Part shown: piece by piece, positions 40,854-49,208 of the stretch
Numbering within the stretch: the first letter of the stretch is position 1
Layout of the letters: the number at the start of each line of letters is the position of its first letter
Source of the DNA: Kitasatospora kifunensis
Lineage (GTDB): Bacteria > Actinomycetota > Actinomycetes > Streptomycetales > Streptomycetaceae
NCBI RefSeq assembly: GCF_014203855.1
Contig: NZ_JACHJV010000001.1
Span: 1,302,001 to 1,366,000, forward strand
Reading direction: 5' to 3'
Length of the DNA stretch: 64,000 bases
Notes under the pieces: model-generated
Database searches by the model: none
Told to the model about the DNA's origin: nothing
The model's input: the letters and a program-made list of their open reading frames with translations, nothing else
Made by a program: the position numbers and the translations under genes

Positions 40854-41390
40854 TCATATGTTCGACACGGCTCCAAGGGCAGCCCCCCACGGGTAGACGG
40901 CCGGCTCTCCCATTCCAGGGGGATTCGGGATGAAGCCGCCAGGCCCGAGCAGCACCCGCACCCCGGCACCGCGCAATGTGTCTACGCTCCGGGAGAATTG
41001 CGGGTGCGCAGCCAGCGCCTGATTGACGCAGGGCATGATCACCAACGGGATCTGCTTGCCGATCGACTCGACAGCGAAGCCGGTCACGAAGCTGCCCGTC
41101 AGGCCGAGCGCAACGGAGTTGATCGTGTTCAGCGTGGCCGGGGCGAGCAGGACCGCGGTAGCGGCCGGCCACGGATCGACCTGCCCCGGGCGCCGGTGCC
41201 TGCTGCGGACCGGGTGCCCGGTCAGTGCCTCCAGGTCCGCGATATCGTCGGAAAGCCAGTCCGCCGCCGCTGGCGTGAGCCCGAGACAGACATCCCAACC
41301 CTCTTGCTGGGCTTGCTCGATGACCGGAGGCAAGGTCAGGACGGGCGGCGCTGCAGAGCCCAGCAGGTACAGCACGCGATCAGTCGGCAT
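40854..41390 (-). CDS. Flavoprotein (HFCD/Dfp-type fold)
   Basis: 178 residues from ATG 41390. Seen: VLYLLGSAAPPV at the N-terminus (first Rossmann strand and glycine loop), PWPAATAVLLAPATLNTINSVALGLTGSF (the conserved P-A-T-x-N-T flavin/substrate segment of the flavoprotein family), PLVIMPCVN and a C-terminal hydrophobic tail. Family members include phosphopantothenoylcysteine decarboxylase and EpiD/MrsD peptide decarboxylases. This one lacks the second Dfp domain and its substrate is unknown. It is divergent from the XRE regulator 84 bases away, a pairing often seen in streptomycetes. Confidence 0.8.
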   Translation of the reverse strand: MPTDRVLYLLGSAAPPVLTLPPVIEQAQQEGWDVCLGLTPAAADWLSDDIADLEALTGHPVRSRHRRPGQVDPWPAATAVLLAPATLNTINSVALGLTGSFVTGFAVESIGKQIPLVIMPCVNQALAAHPQFSRSVDTLRGAGVRVLLGPGGFIPNPPGMGEPAVYPWGAALGAVSNI

Positions 41391-41474
41391 GACACCATCT
41401 CAGCAACTGGGGCTGCCGCTGTCCACTAGCGGTATGGTCAGGCCCATCTGCAGTCGAGCCCCCGGGAATTACCC

Positions 41475-42659
41475 ATGGCCTCTCCAGAGCCTGAAAGTAT
41501 CGGCGGTCGCATCGCGGCCTGCCGCAAGCTACGTCACCTCACCCAACGCGGCCTCGCCGAGCGTGCATCGATTTCGTACAGCCTGATGTTCCAGATTGAA
41601 CAGGGGCGGAAGCCAGCCACCTCGGCGGTTCTTGCCTCACTGGCCCGGGCCCCGTCAGTGTCAGTCGCCGACCTCACCGGGCAGCCCTACCTCGATGAGC
41701 TGCGCAAGGACCACCTGGATGGCCTGATCCAACCGATCCGCGAGGCCCTTGACATCTACGATTTGGGCACCGATCCAGACATCGCCTGTCGCCCGACTGC
41801 CGTCCTGGTGGCCCAGGCCGACCGGATCTGCGCCGCAGTACGGGCTGGGGATCTCCGCTCGGCTGCCGCCAACCTGCCGGGACTTATCACCGAGACGACG
41901 TCTGCGGCCTACAGTGCCACGGATGACAGGCTGTGGTCGGCGCTCGCCAGTACCTACCGTTCGGCGTACGACGTAGCGACGAAGCTGGGATTTCACGACC
42001 TGTCATCGATCGCTTTGGACCGCATGGCCTGGGCCTCCGAGCGTGCCTCCGACGCAGTGAGCGCGGGCACGCGCCAGTATCTGCGTTCCCTGGCCTACCT
42101 GCGCGCTGGCCAGTATCGAACCGGCATGCGCCTCGCGGAGGCCGGACGGCGTGCCGCTGAGCAGGCTGATCTGGGGAGTGAGCGAAGCGCGATCACCGGA
42201 CAGTTGCACCTGGGGTCGGCCGTGCTTGCTGCCCGGGCCGGGAACAACGACGACATGGCGGAGCACATCAGCGAGGCCTCCCGAATCGCCGGCAGCACTG
42301 GCGAGATCACCCGGGTGAGGTGGCTCACCTTCGGCCCGACCAATGTTGCAGTGCATCACACCTCTGCTCTCATCGACCAGTGCCGGTACGCCGAGGCGCT
42401 CGCCGTCGCCGTTACCATCAATGTTCCGCCGGACTGGCCTGCCAGCCGAGCAGCGCACCATCACGCGGAGATCGCACGCGCGCAGCTATGGATCGGCCGG
42501 GCTCCCGCAGCATTCCGCAGCCTGCTCGTGGCGCGAGAGTTGGCCCCACAGCAGGCACGGCACAGCCCTGCTGTGCGGGACACCATGGCGGGCATCATCC
42601 GCGCTCAGCGCTCGACCCCGAACACGGTTGCGAACTTCGCGGTGTGGCTTGGCATGTAG
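41475..42659 (+). CDS. XRE-family regulator with C-terminal TPR-like region
   Basis: 394 residues from ATG 41475. Seen: a helix-turn-helix of the Cro/C1 type at residues 9-65 (IGGRIAACRKLRHLTQRGLAERASISYSLMFQIEQGRKP). A long helical region follows, with repeated Ala/Leu/Arg-rich segments typical of streptomycete regulators of this type (LGFHDLSSIALDRMAWASERA, YLRAGQYRTGMRLAEAGRRAAEQ, ARAGNNDDMAEHISEASRIAG). Cytoplasmic DNA-binding protein; target unknown. Likely to control the adjacent flavoprotein and/or the downstream terpene synthase genes. The gene is followed by a 22-base hairpin at 42666-42687. Confidence 0.85.
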   Translation: MASPEPESIGGRIAACRKLRHLTQRGLAERASISYSLMFQIEQGRKPATSAVLASLARAPSVSVADLTGQPYLDELRKDHLDGLIQPIREALDIYDLGTDPDIACRPTAVLVAQADRICAAVRAGDLRSAAANLPGLITETTSAAYSATDDRLWSALASTYRSAYDVATKLGFHDLSSIALDRMAWASERASDAVSAGTRQYLRSLAYLRAGQYRTGMRLAEAGRRAAEQADLGSERSAITGQLHLGSAVLAARAGNNDDMAEHISEASRIAGSTGEITRVRWLTFGPTNVAVHHTSALIDQCRYAEALAVAVTINVPPDWPASRAAHHHAEIARAQLWIGRAPAAFRSLLVARELAPQQARHSPAVRDTMAGIIRAQRSTPNTVANFAVWLGM

Positions 42660-42665
42660 GCGCCG

Positions 42666-42687
42666 ACTATCACCGGACCGTGATAGT
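42666..42687. terminator. Hairpin after XRE regulator (terminator or operator)
   Basis: Perfect 8-base stem ACTATCAC (42666-42673) and GTGATAGT (42680-42687) with loop CGGACC. It is 7 bases after the XRE stop and 57 bases before the next start. AT content is higher than in a typical GC-rich terminator, so an operator is possible. Confidence 0.45.
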
Positions 42688-42743
42688 TCGACCCCGTCCT
42701 GAGCGGCACGCTTCTACTGGCAGACGACCAGTCAGGAGCAACA

Positions 42744-43346
42744 GTGCACGTGATGGAGCGCGCAACAGCGCCGTGGGTTCCGCTGCAGGGGACGGTTGAG
42801 GCCGTCGCTGCCGGCCAGTTCTGGGATGCAGTCGCCGTCCCCCAGTACATCGGCCTCGCGGCCCTGGAATACCTCGATCAGGCCATGGGCCACCGTCCGA
42901 GCCCGGTCATTTGGGACAGCTCCGGCCGACCCAGGCTGTACTTCCTCATCCCAGTTGGCTCGCCACTGGCATGGACGCACGAGCGCCTGTTGACAGCTGG
43001 CTCGTTCGTCGCAGTGCCAGGCCCGACCACGCTGGAGCCTCCCGGACCATACTGGATCGTCCCGCCCGATCCAGACGATCCGGGCGCCCTGGGGGATGCT
43101 GGTCTGCTGCGACGTGCCCTGGACCAGGTGCGCACCGCTGCTGCAGCGGAGTACCACCCCGGGGACGGTGTACCTCAGCGGATGCTCGTGACCCTCGCTC
43201 AGTTGCATGCGGAGGCCTGCATCGTCTGTGGAGCAACGGGTGGCGCCTTTGTGCCTGCTGGCCACGCCGTTACACCGCCGACTGGGCCGGGGCGGCTCGC
43301 ATGGGCCGTGGCGGCCTGTCCCGATCACGCGGGGGAAGCAGCATGA
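42744..43346 (+). CDS. Hypothetical protein with C-terminal Cys pair
   Basis: 200 residues from GTG 42744 with AGGAG 5 bases upstream. No family recognised with certainty. Seen: an N-terminal half rich in Trp, Tyr and Pro (QYIGLAALEYLDQAM, PRLYFLIPVGS, HERLLTAGSFVAVPGP). A C-terminal segment EACIVCGATGGAFVPAGH has a CxxC pair, with later Cys and His (ACPDHAGE) that could form a zinc site. No signal peptide or membrane segment. Its stop overlaps the start of the terpene synthase homologue (ATGA), so the two are translationally coupled and may act together. It resembles small proteins encoded near XRE regulators in streptomycetes, by impression only. Confidence 0.7.
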   Translation: MHVMERATAPWVPLQGTVEAVAAGQFWDAVAVPQYIGLAALEYLDQAMGHRPSPVIWDSSGRPRLYFLIPVGSPLAWTHERLLTAGSFVAVPGPTTLEPPGPYWIVPPDPDDPGALGDAGLLRRALDQVRTAAAAEYHPGDGVPQRMLVTLAQLHAEACIVCGATGGAFVPAGHAVTPPTGPGRLAWAVAACPDHAGEAA

Positions 43347-44272
43347 TCCAGGCTGATGCCAACTACACAGACCTGTACGCCTCGGCCCTCGACTTCCTGG
43401 AGCGGCACGCCCTGCACCCCGACCCGGCCGGGTATTTGGAGCACGGCTACGTGGAGCTGTTCCTGGCCGCGTGGCGGGGCTCGACCGGCGAGCCGTTGGA
43501 GCTGGCTGCCTGCTGGGGTTTGTGGACGTGGCGGCTGGACGACGTCCTTGACCAGGAGATGCGCGACGCGGCCCCGAGAGCGACCGGCCTGCTCGTCGCC
43601 CGGCTGCTCGACGTCCTGGAGGGGGCGCCCGCCGACCGAGGCGATCACCCCACCGCGCGAGCGCTCGCGGACCTGGTCCAGCGCACCCGGCCGGTGATGC
43701 CGGACCCCTGGTGGACGCGCTACGCAGCAGAGTTGGACGCCTGGCTCCACGCGGCGGCCGACAAGCTGGAGGGCTTCGTCCGCCCGCGCCGGACCCCGAC
43801 GCTGCGTCAGTACATGCTGCTCCGACCAGTCGACGGCGGCATGCTGCTCGCCGCGATGTGGTGCGAACTGGCCATGCGGTGCGTCACCCCCGACTGGGAC
43901 ACGCTGCCGGTGCGCTCCCTCCTCAGCAGCTTCTCCGCGATCGGCACCCTGACGAACGACCTCGCAGCCACCGGCAACCACGGCGACACCTTCACCGCAC
44001 AGGACGCCCTCGCCCACACCACAGGCCTCACCACAGCCGACGCCCGGCAGAAGGTGCGCGAGCAACTGGAGGCGGAGTCACCCCGCTTCTGGTGGCAGCT
44101 GACCGCCCTGTGGGACTCCGCCGTCGAAGCACGCGCCACCGACCCCAGCGAACTCCCGGCCTCAACGACGGTCCGATTCGCGCTCGCCCTCGACCAGTTC
44201 CAGCACGCGCTGACCAACTGGACCGCCCACAGCAGCAGGTACACCGACCTGACCGGGAGGAGCAGCCGATGA
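43343..44272 (+). CDS. Terpene synthase-like protein with degenerate second metal motif
   Basis: 309 residues from ATG 43343, overlapping the previous gene by 4 bases. All-helical class I terpene synthase fold inferred from the aspartate-rich motif WRLDDVLDQE (Asp66, Asp67, Asp70) at the right depth, and from NDLAATGNHGD (Asn205, Asp206) where the NSE motif ND(L/I)xSxxKE should be. In that second motif Ser is Ala209 and Lys/Glu are absent, so normal binding of the three magnesium ions is doubtful. The alternative is a terpene-cyclase-like protein with another role. It is followed without a gap by a 62-residue protein, and the second, convergent terpene synthase at 45151-46179 has intact motifs. 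Confidence 0.7.
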   Translation: MIQADANYTDLYASALDFLERHALHPDPAGYLEHGYVELFLAAWRGSTGEPLELAACWGLWTWRLDDVLDQEMRDAAPRATGLLVARLLDVLEGAPADRGDHPTARALADLVQRTRPVMPDPWWTRYAAELDAWLHAAADKLEGFVRPRRTPTLRQYMLLRPVDGGMLLAAMWCELAMRCVTPDWDTLPVRSLLSSFSAIGTLTNDLAATGNHGDTFTAQDALAHTTGLTTADARQKVREQLEAESPRFWWQLTALWDSAVEARATDPSELPASTTVRFALALDQFQHALTNWTAHSSRYTDLTGRSSR

Positions 44273-44457
44273 CGCCGTACCAGACAGCCGCGCTCGCGGA
44301 GTTGCGAGCGCTCGGCCGGCAGGTGGACGCCGCCGCACTGCAGGGGGCGAGCGTGGCGGTGCTCGATCCCCTGCTCGCCGACATGCGCCAACTGCACGAC
44401 GGGATCACCGGCCACCTGGCCGACGCCCTCGGCCCCCCGGCCCCGTCCGGCACCTGA
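44269..44457 (+). CDS. Small helical hypothetical protein
   Basis: 62 residues from ATG 44269, which overlaps the terpene-synthase-like stop (ATGA), with GGGAGGAG upstream. The sequence (TPYQTAALAELRALGRQVDAAALQGASVAVLDPLLADMRQLHDG) predicts two or three amphipathic helices without Cys or a signal peptide. No family recognised. Translational coupling makes it a likely partner of the terpene-synthase-like protein. Confidence 0.6.
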   Translation: MTPYQTAALAELRALGRQVDAAALQGASVAVLDPLLADMRQLHDGITGHLADALGPPAPSGT

Positions 44458-45150
44458 CCCCGGCCGCCTGATCACCACCGACCCGGCCCAGACGCCTCTC
44501 ACCGCTACCCAGACCAAGTTCGCCGCGTTTATCAACGGGGCGAACTTGGGCGAGCTCGACCACCTCCTCCGACGGCTGACGGCCATAGCCGACCGGCTCC
44601 TCGCGGCAGACGCAGCTGCGAGGAGCCGGCCCCTCGGTCCTGTCCTCTGGAGTCGTGATGTCCGCCCTTGCCCGTCTCGTTGACGATCCACCGCAGTTCG
44701 ACCGGCTGGCCCGAACAGCTGACCGTGTACCGGCGAGACGCCGTGGCCTCGGGGTGACCGGCTGACCGGGGCGCGCTTCTCGGCCAGTTGGGGGCGACGC
44801 CACCGCAAGTGCGCCGGCTGCCAGGCGCCCGGCCCGCGCTTCCGCGACCACGAGACCGGGGTGGACTGGTGCCTCGGCTGTGCCTCGGCCACCGTGTACA
44901 GAGGGGACCCGATCGACTGCTACGAGGAGCTCACGCCAGCGGCGGCCGCCTACTCGCAGCTGCTGACCAGACGGTCGTTCAGCCGCCGTGACCCACCCAA
45001 AACGCCGTTCTCGCCGCGAGCCCTCGCACGGTGACGATCAGCTCTCGCAGACAGAGAGGCGCTATCTCTTGACGCATGATCACGTCTCGCGGGTGGCCGT
45101 GCGCCGCCACGCCTATCGCCGGCTCTGGCGTCCATCTCGGCAGCGTCTGC
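44458..45150. other. 693-base stretch without a confident gene
   Basis: Two weak coding signals are visible. Positions 44658-44765 could encode 35 residues from ATG (MSALARLVDDPPQFDRLART). The frame 44762-45034 encodes a zinc-ribbon-like segment (RKCAGCQAPGP, WCLGCASATVYRGD) of about 90 residues but has no ATG, GTG or TTG start; only a CTG at 44762 is available. A frameshift between the two would join them. A terminator hairpin lies at 44593-44629. The rest shows nothing recognisable. Confidence 0.4.
44593..44629. terminator. Terminator after terpene-synthase-like operon
   Basis: Twelve-base perfect stem CCGGCTCCTCGC (44593-44604) and complement (44618-44629) with a 13-base loop, 135 bases after the small-protein stop. 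Confidence 0.65.
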
Positions 45151-46179
45151 CTACGCCAGCAGATTGCGCGTGTGCCCAGGGAGGTGGTCCTCCCAGGCAA
45201 GGTCTCGACCGGAGTAGCGAGACGTGGCCAGTTCCCATTCGTGATGGCCAGACATGAACAGTGCGAGGGCTTCCACATAGCGGTGGACCGCATCACGTTG
45301 CGCCGCGGACAGCTCAAGAAGGTCGCACAACTGCGGGATCTCCGCTTGGAGCACGCCGAATCGGTCGAGTTGCTCATTGATCAGCCCGCATACCTCTTGC
45401 ACGGCGTCCTGGCGGGTGCACCTCTGTTCCTTCTCGATGACCAGGACGATATTGATGATTTGCCCCTGCGGTTCCTCCTTCGCCAATGAGTACAGGTCGT
45501 TGCAGTAGGTGGGAACGCGACGGACGATCCTTCGCATCTCCCGCAGTTGCGGGCTCTGGAACGCGACAGAAGGGACCTCGAACCCTCCGAGCCGCTCACA
45601 CATGTCCATAACGGAGTCCATGCCGTCCGACAGCCGACGTATCTGGTGGTACCTGCCCCTGTCGGGGACGATCCCGGACAGATTGGTCGCCGCCTCGTAG
45701 GGCGCGGCCGAGAAGTAGAGCTCCCAGTCATGCGCCGCGCGGGCCAGCCAGCCGGGCGACATACCCTCCGAAATGCGGCACCATACATCGGCGAAGGCGG
45801 TGGCGATCGGCGACGCGTCAGAGGCCGCAGCGGGCTGGTGGAAGACGGAGATGATCTCTTCACAGACTCGTGCCGCCCGCCCCGGGCTCTTACTGATAGG
45901 ACCGTCGAACTGATCGTCGACGATGAACCAGACCGCCATCAGGTCGGCCCCGAGCACAAGATCCGCTCCGCGGGCGTAGGGATATCCGTAGGCTGCCAGA
46001 TGGAGCAGGTTGACGGAGTTGTATCGAGCCAGAGATCGTTCGTCGACAAGCCCGTGCGCGCGCACCCAGTCCAGATTCCTCACGCGCGCGTGCTCCACAT
46101 CCTCACTGATACGGCAGGGAACCGGGAACCGGAACTCGACACCCCGGAGCAGGATCTCCCTGGACGATGATTCACGCAT
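45151..46179 (-). CDS. Class I terpene synthase (cyclase)
   Basis: 342 residues from ATG 46179 (GGAAG 5 bases upstream); in-frame residues before it lack a ribosome site. Seen: aspartate-rich DDQFD (Asp88, Asp89, Asp92), the NSE triad NDLYSLAKEE (Asn227, Ser231, Glu235), the pyrophosphate-sensing Arg about 46 residues before the NSE (RRLSDGMDS) and the C-terminal RY pair (TSRYSG). All features of an active bacterial sesqui- or diterpene cyclase are present; the product cannot be predicted. Length is typical. It is monocistronic and convergent with the degenerate homologue at 43343-44272. No prenyltransferase or P450 is adjacent on its strand. Confidence 0.9.
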   Translation of the reverse strand: MRESSSREILLRGVEFRFPVPCRISEDVEHARVRNLDWVRAHGLVDERSLARYNSVNLLHLAAYGYPYARGADLVLGADLMAVWFIVDDQFDGPISKSPGRAARVCEEIISVFHQPAAASDASPIATAFADVWCRISEGMSPGWLARAAHDWELYFSAAPYEAATNLSGIVPDRGRYHQIRRLSDGMDSVMDMCERLGGFEVPSVAFQSPQLREMRRIVRRVPTYCNDLYSLAKEEPQGQIINIVLVIEKEQRCTRQDAVQEVCGLINEQLDRFGVLQAEIPQLCDLLELSAAQRDAVHRYVEALALFMSGHHEWELATSRYSGRDLAWEDHLPGHTRNLLA

Positions 46180-46472
46180 TGAATCTTCCGCCTCTCTCCC
46201 TGGGGGGGTTCTCCACGCGAAGCGACCGCCTCCGACCCGGTGCATGCGACGTAAGCCTCGAAACCCCTGGTCCCCGATGCCCGTTCTCGGCGGCAGTGAA
46301 ACACTTCACCACCAGTCAATTACCGATCACGACGACAACTGGTCAAGGGCTGCTGAATCGGATCGGCCGCTTTTCCCTAGTACTCCGGCTGTAGATCGTG
46401 ATCTTGATGGCCTTCGGCAGGGCTGTCCGGGTTCGTGCTTTCCGAGGCGGCCTGAGCAGGCACCATGCACGG

Positions 46473-46910
46473 GTGAGCATCATCATCAAGTTCTTCATCG
46501 CCCCTGACGACACCTCAGCAGCGAGCTCCGTGGACAGCGGGCCGGACGGAGTCCCCGGCTCACTGACCTGCGGCAACTTCGATGCCTCCGAGGCGGTGAT
46601 CGAGTGGGAGAGCCTGCTCACCGGGCAGAGCTTCGAGGTGCTCGTCGCATCCGATGAACCGCATGCGGTCGCCGATCTTGGAGACGAGGGCGGCCCGCTG
46701 CTGTTCGTCGTCTCGCACTCGCTCCAAGGGGCACTGACCGGTGCTTCGACCGATCGCCTTGCCGAGGTCGGCGAGCTGTGGATCCAGGAACGGGCTGCCG
46801 AGGGTGAGGTATTCGATCCGGAGATGGTGGGGGAACTCCTGAGTGATCTGGCGGACCTGGCCCGCACCGCCGACAGGCGGGGCCACAGCCTGTACTGCTG
46901 GATGGCCTGA
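46473..46910 (+). CDS. Hypothetical acidic protein
   Basis: 145 residues from GTG 46473 (upstream GAGCAGG about 10 bases away). No family recognised with certainty. Strongly acidic, with SIIIKFFIAPDDTSA at the start, EAVIEWESLLTG, GPLLFVVSHSLQGALT and a C-terminal helix LLSDLADLARTADRRGHSLYCWMA. No signal peptide or membrane segment. The size and style resemble small cytoplasmic immunity-like or DUF proteins next to mobile elements, and an IS701-type remnant starts 79 bases downstream. Function unknown. Confidence 0.6.
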   Translation: MSIIIKFFIAPDDTSAASSVDSGPDGVPGSLTCGNFDASEAVIEWESLLTGQSFEVLVASDEPHAVADLGDEGGPLLFVVSHSLQGALTGASTDRLAEVGELWIQERAAEGEVFDPEMVGELLSDLADLARTADRRGHSLYCWMA

Positions 46911-46988
46911 CGTCTCGGCTGCCACCGCGCGGTCTCGCCATCTGGACCGGGGCAGGTCGGCTGCGGCCACCGGTGATCATCGTGGTTT

Positions 46989-47510
46989 GTGAAGACAACG
47001 AACGATCAAGCGGTGGCCGCAGGTCACAGCGCAGATCCGGCCCGATGGCGGGACTCATTCGAGGGACTGATGGACCGGATCGCGGGCCGTTTCACACGTG
47101 TGGAGCCGCGGCGGCGAGTCAAGCGGTTGGTGCTTGGCCTCCTGTCGGACCTCCCACGCAAGAACTGCTGGACGATCGCGGAATGGGTCGGGGAGTCCAC
47201 CCCGGACGCCATGCACCACCTGCTCAGCCGGGCCAAGTGGGATGCCGACGCGGTGCGTGACGACGTGCGGGGCTACGTGGTGGAGCACCTCCACGACGAG
47301 CGGTCGGTGCTGGTCGTCGATGAGACCGGCGACGTAAAGAAGGGCACCGGCACGGTCGGGGTCCAACGTCAGTACACCGGCACCGCCGGCCGGATCGAAA
47401 ATGCCCAGGTCGCTGTCTACATGGTCTACGCCGGGTTCGACCTGGTGCAGCACCTGGGCGAGGGGCGCTGGTTCTCGTCCTCTACGGCCGTATTCCGCTG
47501 GACTCCCTGA
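46989..47510 (+). pseudogene. Truncated IS701-family transposase remnant
   Basis: GTG 46989 opens a 173-residue frame whose first about 147 residues look like an IS701-type DDE transposase (RFTRVEPRRRVKRLVLGLLSDLPRKNCWTIAEW, VLVVDETGDVKKGTGTVGVQRQYTGTAGRIENAQVAVY). The first catalytic Asp lies in VVDETGD. After YMVYA the sequence stops matching the family and ends at 47510. About 250 residues, including the other catalytic residues, are missing. No terminal inverted repeats were identified. It lies just past the 3' end of the conservon P450 gene, where conservons often carry another P450 gene. Confidence 0.8.
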
Positions 47511-47585
47511 AGCTCGACGGCAACCGAGTCCTCTTCGACCAGCTCGTGGAGTGAGACCCGGAGCAGTAGCAGGCCCTGGATTCCG

Positions 47586-49208
47586 TCAGCGTCGGAACAT
47601 CCCGGTCAGCACGCTCCACCAACTGCGGCGCTGCCCGGGGATGGTGGCGGCGGGAGCAGTGGCGGCGGGGGCCTCGGGCGTGGTGGTCCGCTCGGCGGTG
47701 GGCGTGGGCGCCCCCGGCTCCGCCGGTGTCGTAGCCACCGCGCCCGGGGCCCCCGCCGTCTCCTCGCTCTCCGCCTCCGGCGTCCGGGCGGCGAAGTGCA
47801 CCGGCAGCTCGACCAGGTGCCGGGAGATCCAGGCCGATGTCCAGGACAAGTCATCCTCCTCGATGGAGAGTTGGAGATCCGGCAGCCGGGTCAGCAGGAT
47901 GTCGATGCCGGTCTCCGCGATCGCCCTGCCGATGTCCTGACCCGGGCACTCGTGCGGGCCGCTGCCGAAGGAGAGGTGGGAGCGGTTGCCGTAGAGCGGC
48001 TTCGACAGGTCGGGACGGACGACCGGGTCGACGTTGCCGGCCGCGAGGCCGAGCAGGAGCATGTCGCCGGCCTTGATCTGCTGGCCGCCGAGTTCGGTGT
48101 CGCCGGTGGCCCAGCGGCCCGCGACCAGCGACATCGGCGGGGAGTCCCAGAGGACCTGGTCCAGGGCGTCGGCCAGCGTCATGTGGCCGCCGGACAGGTG
48201 GGCGCGGAACCGCGGGTCGGTGAGGACCATTTTGAGGGTGTCCGCGATCAGATTGACGGTCGTCTCGTTCGCGGCCAGCAGCACCACCCGCAGGTGCTCC
48301 AGCACCTCGTCGTCGGTGAGCCCGGCGCTGTGCTGCATCAGCCAGGAGACGAGGTCGGCGCCGGGCGCCTCGCGCTTGCGCTCCATCATCCGGCGCAGGG
48401 TCATCACGACGTACTCGTTGCTCGCGAAGGCCGTCTCGGTGCCCTTCAACAGGTCCCGGGCGGCTTCGACGAGTTGGGGTCCGTACTCCTCGGGCATCCC
48501 GACCAGCTGGGTCATCACGAGCATCGGCAGGTGCTCGGCGAACTGGGCGATCAGCTCGGCCTGCCCGGTGGGTCCGAACTCCTGGATCAGCTGGTCGGCG
48601 AAGCGGGTGACGTGCCGTCGGATCCCGCGCCGGTCGAAGCGGTTCAGGCTCTCGGTAACCGCGACGCGCAGGCGCCGGTGCTCCTCGCCGTCCGCGAAGA
48701 CGCAGAGCGGCTGCCAGGCGATCACCGGCATCAGCGGGGAGTCGGCGGCGACCAGGCCCTCCTGGAACGCCGTCCAGCGGCGGGAGTCCCGGGAGAACCG
48801 GGAGGGCGTGCGCATGGCGGTGAGGTTCGCGGAGTGGCCGAGGATCAGCCAGGCCGGCAGGTCACCGTGGAGCAGCACGGGCGCCACCTCGCCGTGCTCG
48901 GCGCGCAGCTTCTCGTACAGGCCCACCGGGTCGGCCTCGGCCTCCGGGCCGTAGAGGCGCCGCAGGCCTTCGGCGCCGAGCCCTTGGGCGCCGTGCCGCC
49001 GGGTGCCGTTCCCCTGGGCATCGTGCCCGCGGACGTCGAGGCCCTGAACGTCGAGCCCCTGGACGTCGAGTCCGTGGGTATCGAGCCCGTGGGCGGGGCA
49101 GCCGGGCGGCGGGGTGAGGGGGGCGTTATCGGGCAGTGGGGTGGTCACGGGAATCTCCGGGGTCAGCGAACGGTCATCGAGGCGGTCGGCGAGGGACGGC
49201 GCGGTCAC
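47586..49208 (-). CDS. cvnE: Conservon P450, CYP157-like, lacking the ExxR motif
   Basis: 540 residues from GTG 49208, overlapping the cvnD stop (GTGA). Seen: I-helix LLAANETTVNL and heme Cys421 in FGSGPHECPGQ. The K-helix reads LDQVLWDSPPMSLVAGR, with QVLW where ExxR is expected. Lack of ExxR is a known trait of CYP157 enzymes of conservons. The N-terminus carries a repeat GLDTHGLDVQGLDVQGLDVRGHD (about residues 42-65). About 70 residues of Ala/Pro/Thr-rich tail end in a basic-aromatic patch (RRSWWSVLTGMFRR) that could touch membrane. It is translationally coupled to the GTPase. Conservon complexes are thought to act as G-protein-like signalling units; the P450 substrate is unknown. Confidence 0.88.
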   Translation of the reverse strand: MTAPSLADRLDDRSLTPEIPVTTPLPDNAPLTPPPGCPAHGLDTHGLDVQGLDVQGLDVRGHDAQGNGTRRHGAQGLGAEGLRRLYGPEAEADPVGLYEKLRAEHGEVAPVLLHGDLPAWLILGHSANLTAMRTPSRFSRDSRRWTAFQEGLVAADSPLMPVIAWQPLCVFADGEEHRRLRVAVTESLNRFDRRGIRRHVTRFADQLIQEFGPTGQAELIAQFAEHLPMLVMTQLVGMPEEYGPQLVEAARDLLKGTETAFASNEYVVMTLRRMMERKREAPGADLVSWLMQHSAGLTDDEVLEHLRVVLLAANETTVNLIADTLKMVLTDPRFRAHLSGGHMTLADALDQVLWDSPPMSLVAGRWATGDTELGGQQIKAGDMLLLGLAAGNVDPVVRPDLSKPLYGNRSHLSFGSGPHECPGQDIGRAIAETGIDILLTRLPDLQLSIEEDDLSWTSAWISRHLVELPVHFAARTPEAESEETAGAPGAVATTPAEPGAPTPTAERTTTPEAPAATAPAATIPGQRRSWWSVLTGMFRR

